A stretch of DNA of 64,000 nucleotides from UBA2421 sp002343075 (GTDB lineage Bacteria > Planctomycetota > Phycisphaerae > Tepidisphaerales > Tepidisphaeraceae). Location of the stretch: positions 1 to 64,000 of the forward strand of contig CALJLN010000033.1 in NCBI GenBank assembly GCA_937982565.1, read 5' to 3'. Both the position numbers and the translations under genes were made by a program. Positions 16,057 to 25,641 of this stretch are shown here, one piece after another (position 1 is the stretch's first letter; each line of letters begins with the position of its first letter). Under the pieces are notes generated by a model that worked only from the letters and a program-made list of their open reading frames with translations, made no database searches and was not told the origin of the DNA.

Positions 16057-17138
16057 CGCCTCGGTATCGAGCTGCTCGTTACGGCGTCTAGGTCCAGGCT
16101 TGCTGCTTGCCCTGCTTGGCACAACACATATCCAAGCCCGGCAATCATGGCAGCATTGTCGGTGCAATATTGCATCGGCGGGGCATGAACGGGCACTGGT
16201 AAACCCAAAAATGCTTCCCGCAACCCGCGATTGGCCGACACCCCCCCACCCATAACAACCGAGTTTGCATTAAACTGCTTCACCGCGCGCGATACTTTCT
16301 TAAACAGCGCGTCAACGCAGGCTGCCTGAAAGCTGGCGGCGACATCCTTTATTTCTACGTCGGTCAAATCGTCTAACGTGCGCTCTTTTCCCTGGTACCC
16401 GAAGACCTGATATCGCACCGCAGTCTTCAGCCCGCTAAAGGAAAAATCGAGCGAATCACGCCCGAGCATAGACCGCGGCAGTTTCAGCGCCGCGGGGTTG
16501 CCGGCTGCGGCGAGTCGGTCTATTTCCGGCCCGCCGGGGAAAGCTAACCCGAGCATGGCGGCAACCTTATCATAGGCCTCGCCGACAGCATCATCGATCG
16601 TGCTGCCGATCAGCTCGATATCCAGCCAATCGTTCACAAGATAAAGCGCGGTATGCCCCCCGGAGCAGACCAGACCGACAGCGGGCAGCGAAAGGCAGGT
16701 AACCGACGAAGGCAAAGACCGTAACAGCGCTTCGCCTTCTTGCCCCTTGCCCTGTATCAAATGCCCCTTCTCTGCGAGCATCACGCTGTAGAGGTGGGCC
16801 TGCACATGGTCGACCGGCAGTAGCGGCTTGCCAAGCGACCATGCAAGCGTTTTCGCCGCGGTCACGCCGATGAGCAATGAGCCGATCAGCCCGGGCCGAT
16901 GCGCCACGGCGATCGCATCAAGCTCTGTGAGTGCGATATCTGCCATATCCAGCGATTCGCGGATCACGGGCATGATGTTTTCGATGTGAGCGCGCGATGC
17001 GATCTCCGGCACGACCCCGCGAAACTTTTCATGCAACTGAAACTGTGTGGCAATGGCCGAAGAATGCACAATCCGCCCGTCCTCCACCACCGCGGCTGCG
17101 GTCTCGTCGCAAGTTGATTCAATACCGAGCATTAGCAT
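16053..17138 (-). CDS. tsaD: tRNA N6-adenosine threonylcarbamoyltransferase
   Basis: 361 residues, ASKHA fold. It transfers threonylcarbamoyl to A37 of ANN-decoding tRNAs (t6A). MLGIESTCDETAAAVV, VVPEIASRAHIENIMPV (metal-binding His region), VCSGGHTALYLV, GEAYDKVAAMLGL and MGGGVSANRGLREAF are diagnostic. A small insertion (about residues 125-145, IQGKGQEGEALLRSL) is unusual. Its pathway partner, the YrdC/Sua5 enzyme, is at 52 kb in this window. Coupled downstream to nnrD, 45 bases after ctp. Confidence 0.95.
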   Translation of the reverse strand: MLMLGIESTCDETAAAVVEDGRIVHSSAIATQFQLHEKFRGVVPEIASRAHIENIMPVIRESLDMADIALTELDAIAVAHRPGLIGSLLIGVTAAKTLAWSLGKPLLPVDHVQAHLYSVMLAEKGHLIQGKGQEGEALLRSLPSSVTCLSLPAVGLVCSGGHTALYLVNDWLDIELIGSTIDDAVGEAYDKVAAMLGLAFPGGPEIDRLAAAGNPAALKLPRSMLGRDSLDFSFSGLKTAVRYQVFGYQGKERTLDDLTDVEIKDVAASFQAACVDALFKKVSRAVKQFNANSVVMGGGVSANRGLREAFLGLPVPVHAPPMQYCTDNAAMIAGLGYVLCQAGQAASLDLDAVTSSSIPRR

Positions 17139-17183
17139 CGTGCTTTCCGTGCTTTCGGTGCCGTCGGACGCCTGCGCCGGTGA

Positions 17184-18521
17184 TTACTGATCGCGCGGAG
17201 GCGCGTTCTCGCTGCCGAGAACGAGAAGTGCCGTCATGGTATCGACAGCGCGCTGAAGCTGCGCATCCAAGGGCGGCTCGGGTGTCGCCGAGGCTGCAGT
17301 GCCGGTAGTGGGCGCTGTAGTTGGTCGACGGAACAACTCGGCCTCGTATCGCTGCCGCTGCAGTCCCAGTTGCGACTCTTCGTCGAGTCGGACGGTGATG
17401 TTTGGCTCCACCCCCCAGTCGGTGGCATCCTTCTTACGGTGCACAAGTCGCCCGCTGGGCAGGTAATAATATGCAACGGTCATCTTCAACTCACCGCTGT
17501 CTTGTTCGAGTGGGACGACTTCCTGCACGCTTCCCTTTCCGTAGCTGCGTGTCCCGATCACGATGGCGCGCTTGTTGTCCTTCAGGCTGCCCGCCACCAC
17601 TTCGCTGGCCGAGGCGCTGTTCTCGTTGATAAGGACAATCATCGGAAATCGCGGCAGGGTGATTTCGGTCGTCGCCTTCACAACCTGCTCGGCCCGATAC
17701 CGCCCACGCGTGCTAAGGATTGTCCCGCTATCTACAAAGAGGTCGGTAATCTTGATCGCCTGATCCAGCCTCCCACCTGGGTTGAATCGCAAGTCCATGA
17801 TCATCCCCTGCATGCCCTGCTTGAGCATGGTTTCAACAGATGTTTTGACCGCCTCGTAGCTGTCGGGTGTGAATTGCGTGAGGCGCAGGTAAGCAATCTT
17901 CGGATCATCTCCGATGAACCAGTCCCATTGATTCTCTTCATCGCGCCCCCAGCCGCGCGCGGTGGGGACAATCACCTCTTCGCGCGTCATAATGAGTTCG
18001 AGAATCTCACCGGTGGTTCGTCGCACCTGCAGCTTGATCTCGCTCCCGAGCGGGCCGGCCAACTTCTTAACGGCGTCGGACAATCGCTGACCTTCCACGG
18101 TCTCGCCGTTGATTTTCAGGATCAGATCGCCGGCCATGACCCCGGCCTTGAACGCGGGACTGCCGTCAACGGGCGTGACGACCTCAATCGCACCATTTTC
18201 GAGTTGGTTGAGCTGGACCCCAATGCCCTTAAACGAACCCTCGAGCATGCGATCGAAATCCTCCTGCCGCGATGGGGGAACGTAGACGGTGAACGGATCA
18301 AGCTCGTGCAGCAGCCCCGTGATGGCCGCCTGGCGCAGCTGTGCAGGATCGGTTTCCTCCACATAGTTGTTGCTCACCTGCCGCTGGATGTCGATCAGAG
18401 TGCGGACGAAGGAAAAGTCGTCATCGCGACTCCCGCCGGGTACGCCGCGCGACACCGTGACTGATGTCACGACAACTGCAAACAGCACTAATGTCCAGAG
18501 GATTCGTTCTCGCTTCATCAC
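17184..18521 (-). CDS. S41 family C-terminal processing peptidase
   Basis: 445 residues. An N-terminal TM/signal segment (ILWTLVLFAVVVTSVTVS, 7-24) places it in the periplasm or membrane. A PDZ domain spans about 95-180 (KGIGVQL, AGVMAGDLILKINGE). The S41 catalytic dyad is Ser304 (ENSASASEVV) and Lys329 (RSYGKGSVQ), 25 residues apart as in Prc/CtpA. IMDLRFNPGG is the oxyanion region. A Pro/Thr-rich linker and short helix end the protein. It sits in the operon hydrolase-ctp-tsaD-nnrD. Confidence 0.93.
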   Translation of the reverse strand: MMKRERILWTLVLFAVVVTSVTVSRGVPGGSRDDDFSFVRTLIDIQRQVSNNYVEETDPAQLRQAAITGLLHELDPFTVYVPPSRQEDFDRMLEGSFKGIGVQLNQLENGAIEVVTPVDGSPAFKAGVMAGDLILKINGETVEGQRLSDAVKKLAGPLGSEIKLQVRRTTGEILELIMTREEVIVPTARGWGRDEENQWDWFIGDDPKIAYLRLTQFTPDSYEAVKTSVETMLKQGMQGMIMDLRFNPGGRLDQAIKITDLFVDSGTILSTRGRYRAEQVVKATTEITLPRFPMIVLINENSASASEVVAGSLKDNKRAIVIGTRSYGKGSVQEVVPLEQDSGELKMTVAYYYLPSGRLVHRKKDATDWGVEPNITVRLDEESQLGLQRQRYEAELFRRPTTAPTTGTAASATPEPPLDAQLQRAVDTMTALLVLGSENAPPRDQ

Positions 18522-18554
18522 AACAGTCCTTGATAGACAGGCATGCCTTCATCA

Positions 18555-19334
18555 CTACTTGATTTCGTCGAGCATCTTCAGGATCGCGGCGTTGACGCGT
18601 TCGGGCTGCTCCATCGTGGAGATATGGCCCGCTCCTTCGACTCTCGCGATCCATGACCGGGGAAGCCCGTCTCGCATGCGTTGTGCCACCTCCGGCGGAG
18701 TGATCACGTCATACTCGCCGACCATGACAAGCGTGGGCGTCCGAATCGAAGCAAGCAGCGGCGTGAAATCTTCGCGGTCCCGCATTGCCCCGATAGCTGC
18801 GCAGACAGTGTCGACCGGCTGATCGCGCATGATCTGCCGAAGCTTTTCCGCCACTTGTGGCCTTTGGTGCGTGGTGCTCTGCGCGAGCATCTTCCCAAAC
18901 ATCATCTCCACAACCGCGGTCATGCCCCGGGCGCGGGCTGCCTCGATCATTCGGTTGCGATTTTGCTTTCCTTCGTCGGTATCGGCTTCGGCCCGGGAAT
19001 CGATGAGCAGCAGCGCCATTACGTCCGCGGGAAACGTCTTCACGAATGACATCGAGACATAACCACCCATCGACAGCCCGCCGAGGACGCAGGGCAGGGC
19101 GTTAATCGACTGCAGGTACGAATGCAGTTGCCCAGCGAGCCACGACATTGACATCTCCGCAACATCATAGGGCTGCGAAAGCCCGAAACCCGGAAGATCG
19201 GGCACAATCACACGGTGTCGCGCCGACAGCGCATCTAATTGGTCATCAAACACGCGGCCGTCGAGCGGAAACCCGTGGACGAGCACGAGGGGCGCGCCCG
19301 ATCCCCGTTCTCTATGTTTTATCTGGTTCGACAT
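18555..19334 (-). CDS. Alpha/beta hydrolase
   Basis: 259 residues. VLVHGFPLDGRVFDDQ is the oxyanion strand-loop. The nucleophile Ser88 lies in LGGLSMGGYVS; the acid is the Asp of VMVGEYDVITPP and the base the His of VEGAGHISTMEQPE. The substrate cannot be told; the fold is like 3-oxoadipate enol-lactonase or BioH relatives. The frame is open upstream to 19850, but that segment is antisense to the phosphatase gene and has no domain; the ATG at 19334 (MSNQIKHRERG) fits the family. First gene of a four-gene operon. Confidence 0.85.
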   Translation of the reverse strand: MSNQIKHRERGSGAPLVLVHGFPLDGRVFDDQLDALSARHRVIVPDLPGFGLSQPYDVAEMSMSWLAGQLHSYLQSINALPCVLGGLSMGGYVSMSFVKTFPADVMALLLIDSRAEADTDEGKQNRNRMIEAARARGMTAVVEMMFGKMLAQSTTHQRPQVAEKLRQIMRDQPVDTVCAAIGAMRDREDFTPLLASIRTPTLVMVGEYDVITPPEVAQRMRDGLPRSWIARVEGAGHISTMEQPERVNAAILKMLDEIK

Positions 19335-19439
19335 CGTCGATAGAGCATATGCCAGCGATCGGCGGGCGACAAACCCAATCCTGGTTCGCCGGCACTTGCT
19401 CCGGTGAGATTTCGCGCTTAGAACGTGCTGACAAACGAT

Positions 19440-21146
19440 ATGTCCATGGATGGCCCCCCGCTTAAGCTGACTGATTTCGTCGATCCGACGATTCTTCAGG
19501 AGATTCAGGATAGCTTCGCCGCTGTTGCAGGCGTGCGCGCGAGCATCTTTGATGCAGAGGGCACGGCGCTCACCCAGCCAGCCCCCAGCCGCGATTTTCT
19601 TCAGAGGCAGCGGTCGATTGCCGAGACGGAAGCAACCGATGGTCCGCAACGTGCGGGCCGGGAGTATGTCGCACCGATTCAGATCGGGCCGCACCGCTTC
19701 GGCACCATTCGCATGAAAGCGCCCACCGTTGATGTCGATGAAGCAAAGCTGCAGGCACTGGGCGAAAAGTTTGGGCTTGAACTGAAGCAGATCAAGTCGA
19801 TCAACACCAGCATCCACAAGCTTACCGACAAGCGGCCCGCCGCGATTCAATTCCTTTACCTGCTGGCCAATGCGATCGCAAAGATCGGTTATCAGGAGTT
19901 TGTGCTGCGCCAGCGGGTGGAAGAACTGACGGCGATTTACAACGTCACATCGCTGCTTGGCCAGTCGCGCGACCTTGAAAGCGTGCTGAAAAAGACGGTG
20001 GAAGTCGTTTGCGATGTCATCGGCACGCGATCGAGTTCAATCCGGCTTCTCGACCGCGACACCGGCGAGTTGCGCCTTCAGGCTGCACATAACCTTTCGC
20101 GGGAATATCTCGCCAAAGGACCGATCGTGCTCAGACACTCTGCGGTGGATACTGAAGCTCTCTCGGGAAAGGGCTACTCGTACGTCGCCGATATGCAGGC
20201 CGACGCCCGCACGGTCTACCCCGTTTCAGCGCGCGACGAAGGGGTGGTTTCCGTATTGGCGGTGGGAATGCGCTATCAGGGCACCGCGATTGGCGTTTTG
20301 AGGGTGTACACAGAGGAGAAACGAGAGTTTGATGCACAAAAAGTCGATCTTCTCCGATCGATTGCCGCCCAGGCCGCCGCGGCGATAGAAAACCGCCGCC
20401 TGCACGAAGACCGCGTGGCTGCGGCACAGCTTGAAAAGCAGGTACACCTCGCGGCAAGTGTGCAGCGTCGGCTGCTGCCGCGCGATCCGCCGGTCGTTTC
20501 GGGAATCGAACTCTCGAGCATCTATGTCCCCTGCTATGAGCTTGGCGGTGACTTTTTCGACTTTATTCCGTTTCCTGATGACAACGTTGGCATTGTTGTT
20601 GCCGATGTGAGCGGGAAAGGGGTGCCCGCGTCGCTCATCATGGCATCGGTGCGATCGGCACTGCGTGCTCAAGTTGATAATCTCTACTACCTATACGAAG
20701 CCATGCACCGGCTGAATCACATGTTGTTGCGCGACAGCGAGCCTTCTGAGTTTGTCACGCTCTTCTACGGCGTCGTCGACGGGCGTAATCGAAGGCTCAC
20801 ATACTGCAGCGCCGGTCACCCCCCGGGCCTGCTCCTGCGCAAGGGGAGCGTGCATGAGCTTGATACGATCAACATGGTGCTGGGGGTCAATCCTGAAGAG
20901 CAGTTCGAGCAATCGATTCTGCAACTCGAGTCGGGCGATCTGCTGCTTTTCTACACCGATGGCCTGTTTGATGCTGGCAATTTCTCCGGCGAGCGATTCG
21001 GCCGACAACGGATTATTGAAGCGATGGTGCGAAATTCCGACTCGGCGGGCGCGCTGGTGCATGGCATCTTGTGGGAGATGCGAAAGTTCGTGGGAATCGC
21101 CCGGCCGACCGACGACGTGACCATGGTGGCAATGCGGGTGGAGTGA
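19440..21146 (+). CDS. PP2C-type (SpoIIE) phosphatase with PocR and GAF sensor domains
   Basis: 568 residues. A PocR-like ligand pocket spans about 5-145 (LTDFVDPTILQEIQDSFA, GVRASIFDAEG), a GAF domain about 165-320 (SLLGQSRDLESVLKKTVEVV ... FDAQKVDLLRSIAAQAAAAI), a short coiled linker, and a SpoIIE/PP2C phosphatase from about 335 (ELGGDFFDFI, VADVSGKGVPASLIMASV, YCSAGHPPGLLL, FYTDGLFDA, DDVTMVAMRV). Such proteins dephosphorylate anti-anti-sigma factors (RsbU-like) in response to a ligand; no partner STAS or anti-sigma gene is adjacent. The PocR Cys ligands are not evident. ATG 19440 or 19446 is plausible; a GTG lies at 19425. Divergent from the hydrolase. Confidence 0.88.
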   Translation: MSMDGPPLKLTDFVDPTILQEIQDSFAAVAGVRASIFDAEGTALTQPAPSRDFLQRQRSIAETEATDGPQRAGREYVAPIQIGPHRFGTIRMKAPTVDVDEAKLQALGEKFGLELKQIKSINTSIHKLTDKRPAAIQFLYLLANAIAKIGYQEFVLRQRVEELTAIYNVTSLLGQSRDLESVLKKTVEVVCDVIGTRSSSIRLLDRDTGELRLQAAHNLSREYLAKGPIVLRHSAVDTEALSGKGYSYVADMQADARTVYPVSARDEGVVSVLAVGMRYQGTAIGVLRVYTEEKREFDAQKVDLLRSIAAQAAAAIENRRLHEDRVAAAQLEKQVHLAASVQRRLLPRDPPVVSGIELSSIYVPCYELGGDFFDFIPFPDDNVGIVVADVSGKGVPASLIMASVRSALRAQVDNLYYLYEAMHRLNHMLLRDSEPSEFVTLFYGVVDGRNRRLTYCSAGHPPGLLLRKGSVHELDTINMVLGVNPEEQFEQSILQLESGDLLLFYTDGLFDAGNFSGERFGRQRIIEAMVRNSDSAGALVHGILWEMRKFVGIARPTDDVTMVAMRVE

Positions 21147-21172
21147 ACACGCCAAATAGTCATCAAAGCGGG

Positions 21173-22312
21173 TCAGCCAGCCAGATTCAGCCTGGCCAGC
21201 TCCTCAGCCGCAATCGCGCGCTCCCTCTCACCCGTAAGTCGCTCGGCTGCAGTGTGGAGTAGTTCGCGCGCCCGTGATGGGTTGGCAAGATATCGTGAGT
21301 AGATGATTCCGAGCATCAATTGAACCTGTTCCTGCCCGCTACCTGAGCGCTGATATTGCTTCAGGTACGCCTCATATGCCGCCGCCGCTGCGGGGTGGTC
21401 TTGCCTGGTGAACAACTCGTTGGCGATGTCGAGTTGCGTCTGTCTTGCCATCACCTGGTCCCTGTCAATTGCCAGTAGCTGGGTGTACTCCGTTGCGGCG
21501 TCCTCCAACCGCCTCTGGGCGATCGATTCATTGATGGTAGCGCGGAGATCCTGAATCTGCTCGAGCTGTGGGTTGGGCTTTTGCCGTCCCGCCAACATTG
21601 GCTTAAACGCGAATGGATCGTGCCCACGGGCGACCAGATCGCGGTGCTGACGCCGACGGTTCCAACGGTCCAGCAGCGCCAGGAAATCAAAGGTATCGCG
21701 AGGCAAGAGCCTGGCTGCCAACAGCGACAGGCATACCGACACGCCAAAGACCGTGCCGCCGATGTGCGCACTGTATGCCACATTCCCCCCGCCGAGCATT
21801 GGAATGAACTGCTGGCCGAGGTCCATGAGGAAAAAAGCGAGAATGAACCAGATGCTGTTGATCTCGTAGACGCCTATCAGGAAGAAGATGAAGAGAATCG
21901 TCACCTTCGTGCGCGGGAGGAGCACAAGAAATGCCCCCGTCACCGCCGACACCGAGCCGCTCGCGCCGATGAGCGGGCCATATCCTCCGAAAAACATGTA
22001 TGCCACCCCCGCAAACACGCCGCCGGCGAGGTACAGTCCTAGATAGGCGACATTGCCGAGTTTGTCGTTGAGGTTGTTGCCGAAGATGTAGAGGAAGAGC
22101 ATATTCCCAAGCAGATGCCCCACCCCGCCGTGCAAAAACTGGTAGGTGACAAACTGATACACTCTCGGCGCAATCGGATCGAGCGCGCAATTGTCGTTGA
22201 TCCACGCAGATTTAATCTGCAGAATGAACATCGCAACGTTGACCAGAATCAGCACCCAGTTTGTGTACGGGTTGGTGCGCAGCGGGTTGTCGGTCCGGAT
22301 CGGCAGAATCAT
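21173..22312 (-). CDS. Rhomboid intramembrane serine protease with C-terminal TPR-like region
   Basis: 379 residues. TM helices about 17-33, 64-82, 87-107, 112-132, 137-165 and 180-205. Catalytic Ser118 is in GASGS and His183 in AHIGGTVFG, the GlpG-type dyad; QFLHGGVGHLLGNMLFL (58-74) is the conserved helix-2 region. From about 250 it changes to TPR-like helices (AATEYTQLLAIDRDQ, AAAAYEAYLKQYQRSG, ARELLHTAAERLTGE), a cytoplasmic extension. Its start codon is inside a perfect inverted repeat (see 22308-22332), and no Shine-Dalgarno is visible. Confidence 0.93.
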   Translation of the reverse strand: MILPIRTDNPLRTNPYTNWVLILVNVAMFILQIKSAWINDNCALDPIAPRVYQFVTYQFLHGGVGHLLGNMLFLYIFGNNLNDKLGNVAYLGLYLAGGVFAGVAYMFFGGYGPLIGASGSVSAVTGAFLVLLPRTKVTILFIFFLIGVYEINSIWFILAFFLMDLGQQFIPMLGGGNVAYSAHIGGTVFGVSVCLSLLAARLLPRDTFDFLALLDRWNRRRQHRDLVARGHDPFAFKPMLAGRQKPNPQLEQIQDLRATINESIAQRRLEDAATEYTQLLAIDRDQVMARQTQLDIANELFTRQDHPAAAAAYEAYLKQYQRSGSGQEQVQLMLGIIYSRYLANPSRARELLHTAAERLTGERERAIAAEELARLNLAG

Positions 22313-22332
22313 CTATTGAAACAATAGATGAT
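22308..22332. promoter_or_regulatory. Perfect AT-rich inverted repeat overlapping the rhomboid start codon
   Basis: ATCATCTATTG, three A, then CAATAGATGAT: 11-bp arms with a 3-nt loop. Read as the rhomboid mRNA (minus strand), the AUG is in the 3' arm of the hairpin, so the start would be sequestered when folded. The weak A-U-rich stem suggests a thermolabile or protein-bound switch rather than a terminator, as no T-run follows. Confidence 0.6.
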
Positions 22333-22440
22333 GGCGTGACTGGAAACAAATCGCGAACCGGCGCGCGGGAAACGCACCGCTGGATCACTGTCGCGCCCGT
22401 TGGTCGCTGCGCGCGGCAATTCGGCGGCGACGCGCATCAG

Positions 22441-25400
22441 TTATAGCTCCAACACATCGTCCGTCACACGCAACTGCGAAAACGGATTCTCGCCCGCCGG
22501 CGCGGGCCGCCCTGCGGCGAGCGTGACGCGGGGCACATCTCCGCCCGCGGGCAGGGATTGACCGAAATTGGCGGCGAGGATGGTGAAATCGCCGAGGTTC
22601 ACTGCATCATCATAGTTAAAGTCGCCCTGGCTGAAGAGCGCGCCCGCCGACCCAAACGCTGCTGCCAACGCGGTGAAGTCATCGAGGTTGACCGTACGAT
22701 CGCGCGTGGCATCGCCGGCAAGGGTGAAGAAGTTGATTCCAGTTGCCGGCGCGATTGCATTGCCGCTCAGGTCGGTTACACCGCCGGGGGCGAAGGTGAG
22801 CCGGTAGTTTCCGTCGGCGAGGTACCCGCCGGGCACATTGTTAAACGCAACACCCGCGACGCGTGTAACGGGGTTGTAACTCAGTTGGTACTGTGACCCG
22901 GGGACGACCTGCATCGTCGACAGGTTGGTCACAATCAGATCGCTGGCCGAAAGTGAGGCGTTTACGTCTTCGCTGAATGTAAACTGCAGCGATTGTGCCT
23001 GTTCAAACGCGAACGACTCGCCGCTGACCGTGGGAGCCGTCGTATCGGCGGTGATAAATCCGAGCACCGCGGCCATGATCGCGTTTCTGTTCGCTTCGGT
23101 TGTGATCGTTTCAAAGGGAAAGCCCATGACAACGGTTCGCGCTTGCGTCAGCGCATTCACATACTGTGTCGCCGCACCGCCGGCGCCGTTGCTGTAGTTG
23201 AGTGCGACTGTCGATCCACCGAAGCCGGTGAGTACATCGGGGAAATCAACATTGTAGGTCTGCGCGCCATTATCAAACGAAGGACTTATGCCCGCAAAGA
23301 TTGAGCCTGCCACGCCGGTAGTCGCATAAGTGTTGGCGTCATCGGCCGCATAATCGGCGCGAAGGGTGTTGTTGAAAAATGCTCGACCGTTGTTCTGCGC
23401 ATCCAGGTCCCAGCCAACCTCCGCGCCGCTGACAAAGATCCGCCCGCCGGCATCAATATAGTCTGCAACGAAAGCCTGCATGCCCACGGTGAAAGTACGA
23501 TCAACGGTTGACGTTTCGCCGGACATCCAGATCACAGCGTTGTAGTTACTGAGGTTGATCTGTCCAAGCTCGACATTCTTTGAGGTAGCCGAATCAATCC
23601 CGAGTTGTTTGGCTGCATATGCTTCAATGGCCTCGCCCGCCTGCACAACGTAATCAAAGCTGTTGTTAGCCCGCGGGCGGACGCGATCGATCACCAGCGA
23701 ATTGGGCAATGTCTGGCGGACGTTGTTGGTTCGATCCCACCTGGGATTGCCGTTGACAACCAGAACCTTGTCCGTGGTGGACGCGCCACGCCGCGTCACG
23801 GCCACCGGTGACGGCGGCGACTCACCACCGGCATTGGTTGCGGCGACGCGCCAATAAATCGCATCGGCACCACCGGGCAACTGCGATGCTGGGATGGTGT
23901 GTTGAATAGTCCCACCACCCGCGACGGCCAGCCCGCCGTCAAAGCCGTAGCCGTTACTGGAGGAGTAGATGCGATAGCCCGTCGCCGCGTCGCCAACAAC
24001 CGAGTTGGCGGCAGGCGGCGTCCATCGAAGTGTGACATCGCCGGCGGCATTGGTGGTGGCCTGCACGTTGGCTGGCGCATCGGGAAGATTGACAGGGTTA
24101 CTCACCCCCCCGAAGTTGGCGAAGTACTGCACGGTCGCCTGATAGCTCGACCGCCCCACCGCATTGCGCACTTTTGGGTCGCGCATTAGATTGGCGTCCC
24201 CCGCATCATCGTGAAAAGCGACTTCGAGAATGGTGCTGTCAAACTCATCGCCATTGGCGCTGGTGCGAATCTCGCCAAATGCGAAGTCGCTCCGTGCAAA
24301 CGTATGTGACGTGCGGGTGGACCATGCCGTTTCCAGAGGCGGGGAGCCGATGGCCTGCATGTCCTGATTGGTTTGCTGACCGACATAAGTCGCCCAAGCA
24401 AGCTGGTTGGGTGTTGCCGTGTTGGGAAACAGCGTTTCGTTGTTATAAAGCCCGACCGCCCCGCGGCCGCCGCCGGCATTGCTGTGAAAACTGAGATGAA
24501 CCGATTGGCCAAACGGCGCGGCGTTCATGTACGCCGCCCACCGGCTTGGGGCACCCACATTTGCATCGCCATCGCTTGCACTGCCGCCGCGATAAAAATC
24601 GCTCACGCCCACCCCGCGGCTAAACTCATACCAGTAGATCGACGCTTCATCCTCTCGGGGCGCATTGCTCTTCTGGCCCGAAGCATTGGTCTTCTCGCCC
24701 ATGCCATTACCTAAGCGAATGGCATCGGCAATGATCGCACTCCCCGCTGCCGACGATTTATTGCTGATTTGCACACTCTGGCTTGTTCCGGCATTAAAAT
24801 GAAACGTTCCAAGATAAACCCAACCCTTGCCGACCCAACGATGATTGATCTTCACCTCGGTCGATCCACCGGAGTGATTTACCCGGTAAAGCTGGTCGGT
24901 GGCGCGATTCGAGCCATCGAGCGCCCAGGTGTAGACCGGATAAAAGCCTGACTGCGGGATGTTCGGTGTGTAGGTAGCGACGGCAGTCTCGGTCGTCGCA
25001 CTTGTGCTGGCTCGATATCGCACGGCATCGCCGGCCGTGCCATACCATGGCGTGCTGCCGCCGTTACTCCAACTGCCCGAAAAGGTGGCAGCACCATTAT
25101 CGACGACGACTTCGTTCACCTGGCTCCCGATTGGCCGAAGAGGCACAACGGTCGCTCCCGCATTCCAGAGGTAATTGGCGTACCAGATCATCTGGTCCTG
25201 GTTGCCCATATCTTCGATCATTTCAAACGTCTCGCCCCGCTGCGTGTACCAGTTGCCGGCACCGGTGTTGTTGACCGTCCAACCATGTCCCGCGCCGACG
25301 TAGACAATCTTTCCCGTGAGCGACCCCGTTGGCTGGGCCCCGACAGCACCAAATGCGCTCTCCGGCCCGGCTGCGTCGGCGGCGGCGCGGTTTTGGTTGT

Positions 25401-25641
25401 CAGAGTAGAATATTGCCGGAGAACGCTCAGGCGTTGGCTGTTGGCGAATCTCGCGCTCGACGTTTTGTATCGAAGCCAGTGTCGCTTCGGCATCGCCGTT
25501 GCCACCACTGCATCCTCCGCACGAGCAACCGGGGTGATGCTCCCCCGCGGCGATGATCGTCTCAAGGTTCCACCGGCTGAGCAACCGACGAATCTCCAGC
25601 ACCTCAACAGCAGAACGACTTGCAGGACGGCGTGACGACAT
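22441..25641 (-). CDS. Exported N-acetylmuramoyl-L-alanine amidase-like protein with golvesin-like, FN3 and dockerin modules
   Basis: 1066 residues. Residues 14-22 (VLEIRRLLS) are an LEPR-XLL variant. A cysteine-rich CSCGGCSGG follows at 39-47. Amidase_3-like elements are split: GAGHGW (His119), RGETFEMIE, then LSFHSNAGGGRG (His386) and ILEVAFHDDAGD (catalytic-type Glu, about 470). Between them lies a golvesin-C-like beta domain (about 178-312; PQSGFYPVYTWALDG ... IIADAIRLG). An FN3 domain spans about 510-615 and a ThuA/GATase-like or membrane-anchor-type domain about 620-860 (AVIWMSGETS). A Big-like domain comes next and a type I dockerin (about 975-1030; GDATRDRTVNLDDFTALAAA, DFNYDDAVNLGDFTILAANF) closes it. 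Probably a cell-envelope hydrolase. Confidence 0.8.
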   Translation of the reverse strand: MSSRRPASRSAVEVLEIRRLLSRWNLETIIAAGEHHPGCSCGGCSGGNGDAEATLASIQNVEREIRQQPTPERSPAIFYSDNQNRAAADAAGPESAFGAVGAQPTGSLTGKIVYVGAGHGWTVNNTGAGNWYTQRGETFEMIEDMGNQDQMIWYANYLWNAGATVVPLRPIGSQVNEVVVDNGAATFSGSWSNGGSTPWYGTAGDAVRYRASTSATTETAVATYTPNIPQSGFYPVYTWALDGSNRATDQLYRVNHSGGSTEVKINHRWVGKGWVYLGTFHFNAGTSQSVQISNKSSAAGSAIIADAIRLGNGMGEKTNASGQKSNAPREDEASIYWYEFSRGVGVSDFYRGGSASDGDANVGAPSRWAAYMNAAPFGQSVHLSFHSNAGGGRGAVGLYNNETLFPNTATPNQLAWATYVGQQTNQDMQAIGSPPLETAWSTRTSHTFARSDFAFGEIRTSANGDEFDSTILEVAFHDDAGDANLMRDPKVRNAVGRSSYQATVQYFANFGGVSNPVNLPDAPANVQATTNAAGDVTLRWTPPAANSVVGDAATGYRIYSSSNGYGFDGGLAVAGGGTIQHTIPASQLPGGADAIYWRVAATNAGGESPPSPVAVTRRGASTTDKVLVVNGNPRWDRTNNVRQTLPNSLVIDRVRPRANNSFDYVVQAGEAIEAYAAKQLGIDSATSKNVELGQINLSNYNAVIWMSGETSTVDRTFTVGMQAFVADYIDAGGRIFVSGAEVGWDLDAQNNGRAFFNNTLRADYAADDANTYATTGVAGSIFAGISPSFDNGAQTYNVDFPDVLTGFGGSTVALNYSNGAGGAATQYVNALTQARTVVMGFPFETITTEANRNAIMAAVLGFITADTTAPTVSGESFAFEQAQSLQFTFSEDVNASLSASDLIVTNLSTMQVVPGSQYQLSYNPVTRVAGVAFNNVPGGYLADGNYRLTFAPGGVTDLSGNAIAPATGINFFTLAGDATRDRTVNLDDFTALAAAFGSAGALFSQGDFNYDDAVNLGDFTILAANFGQSLPAGGDVPRVTLAAGRPAPAGENPFSQLRVTDDVLEL

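Noticed and set aside
19335..19850. N-terminal extension of the alpha/beta hydrolase
   Set aside because: It is antisense to the PocR/GAF phosphatase gene and the hydrolase fold begins at MSNQ.
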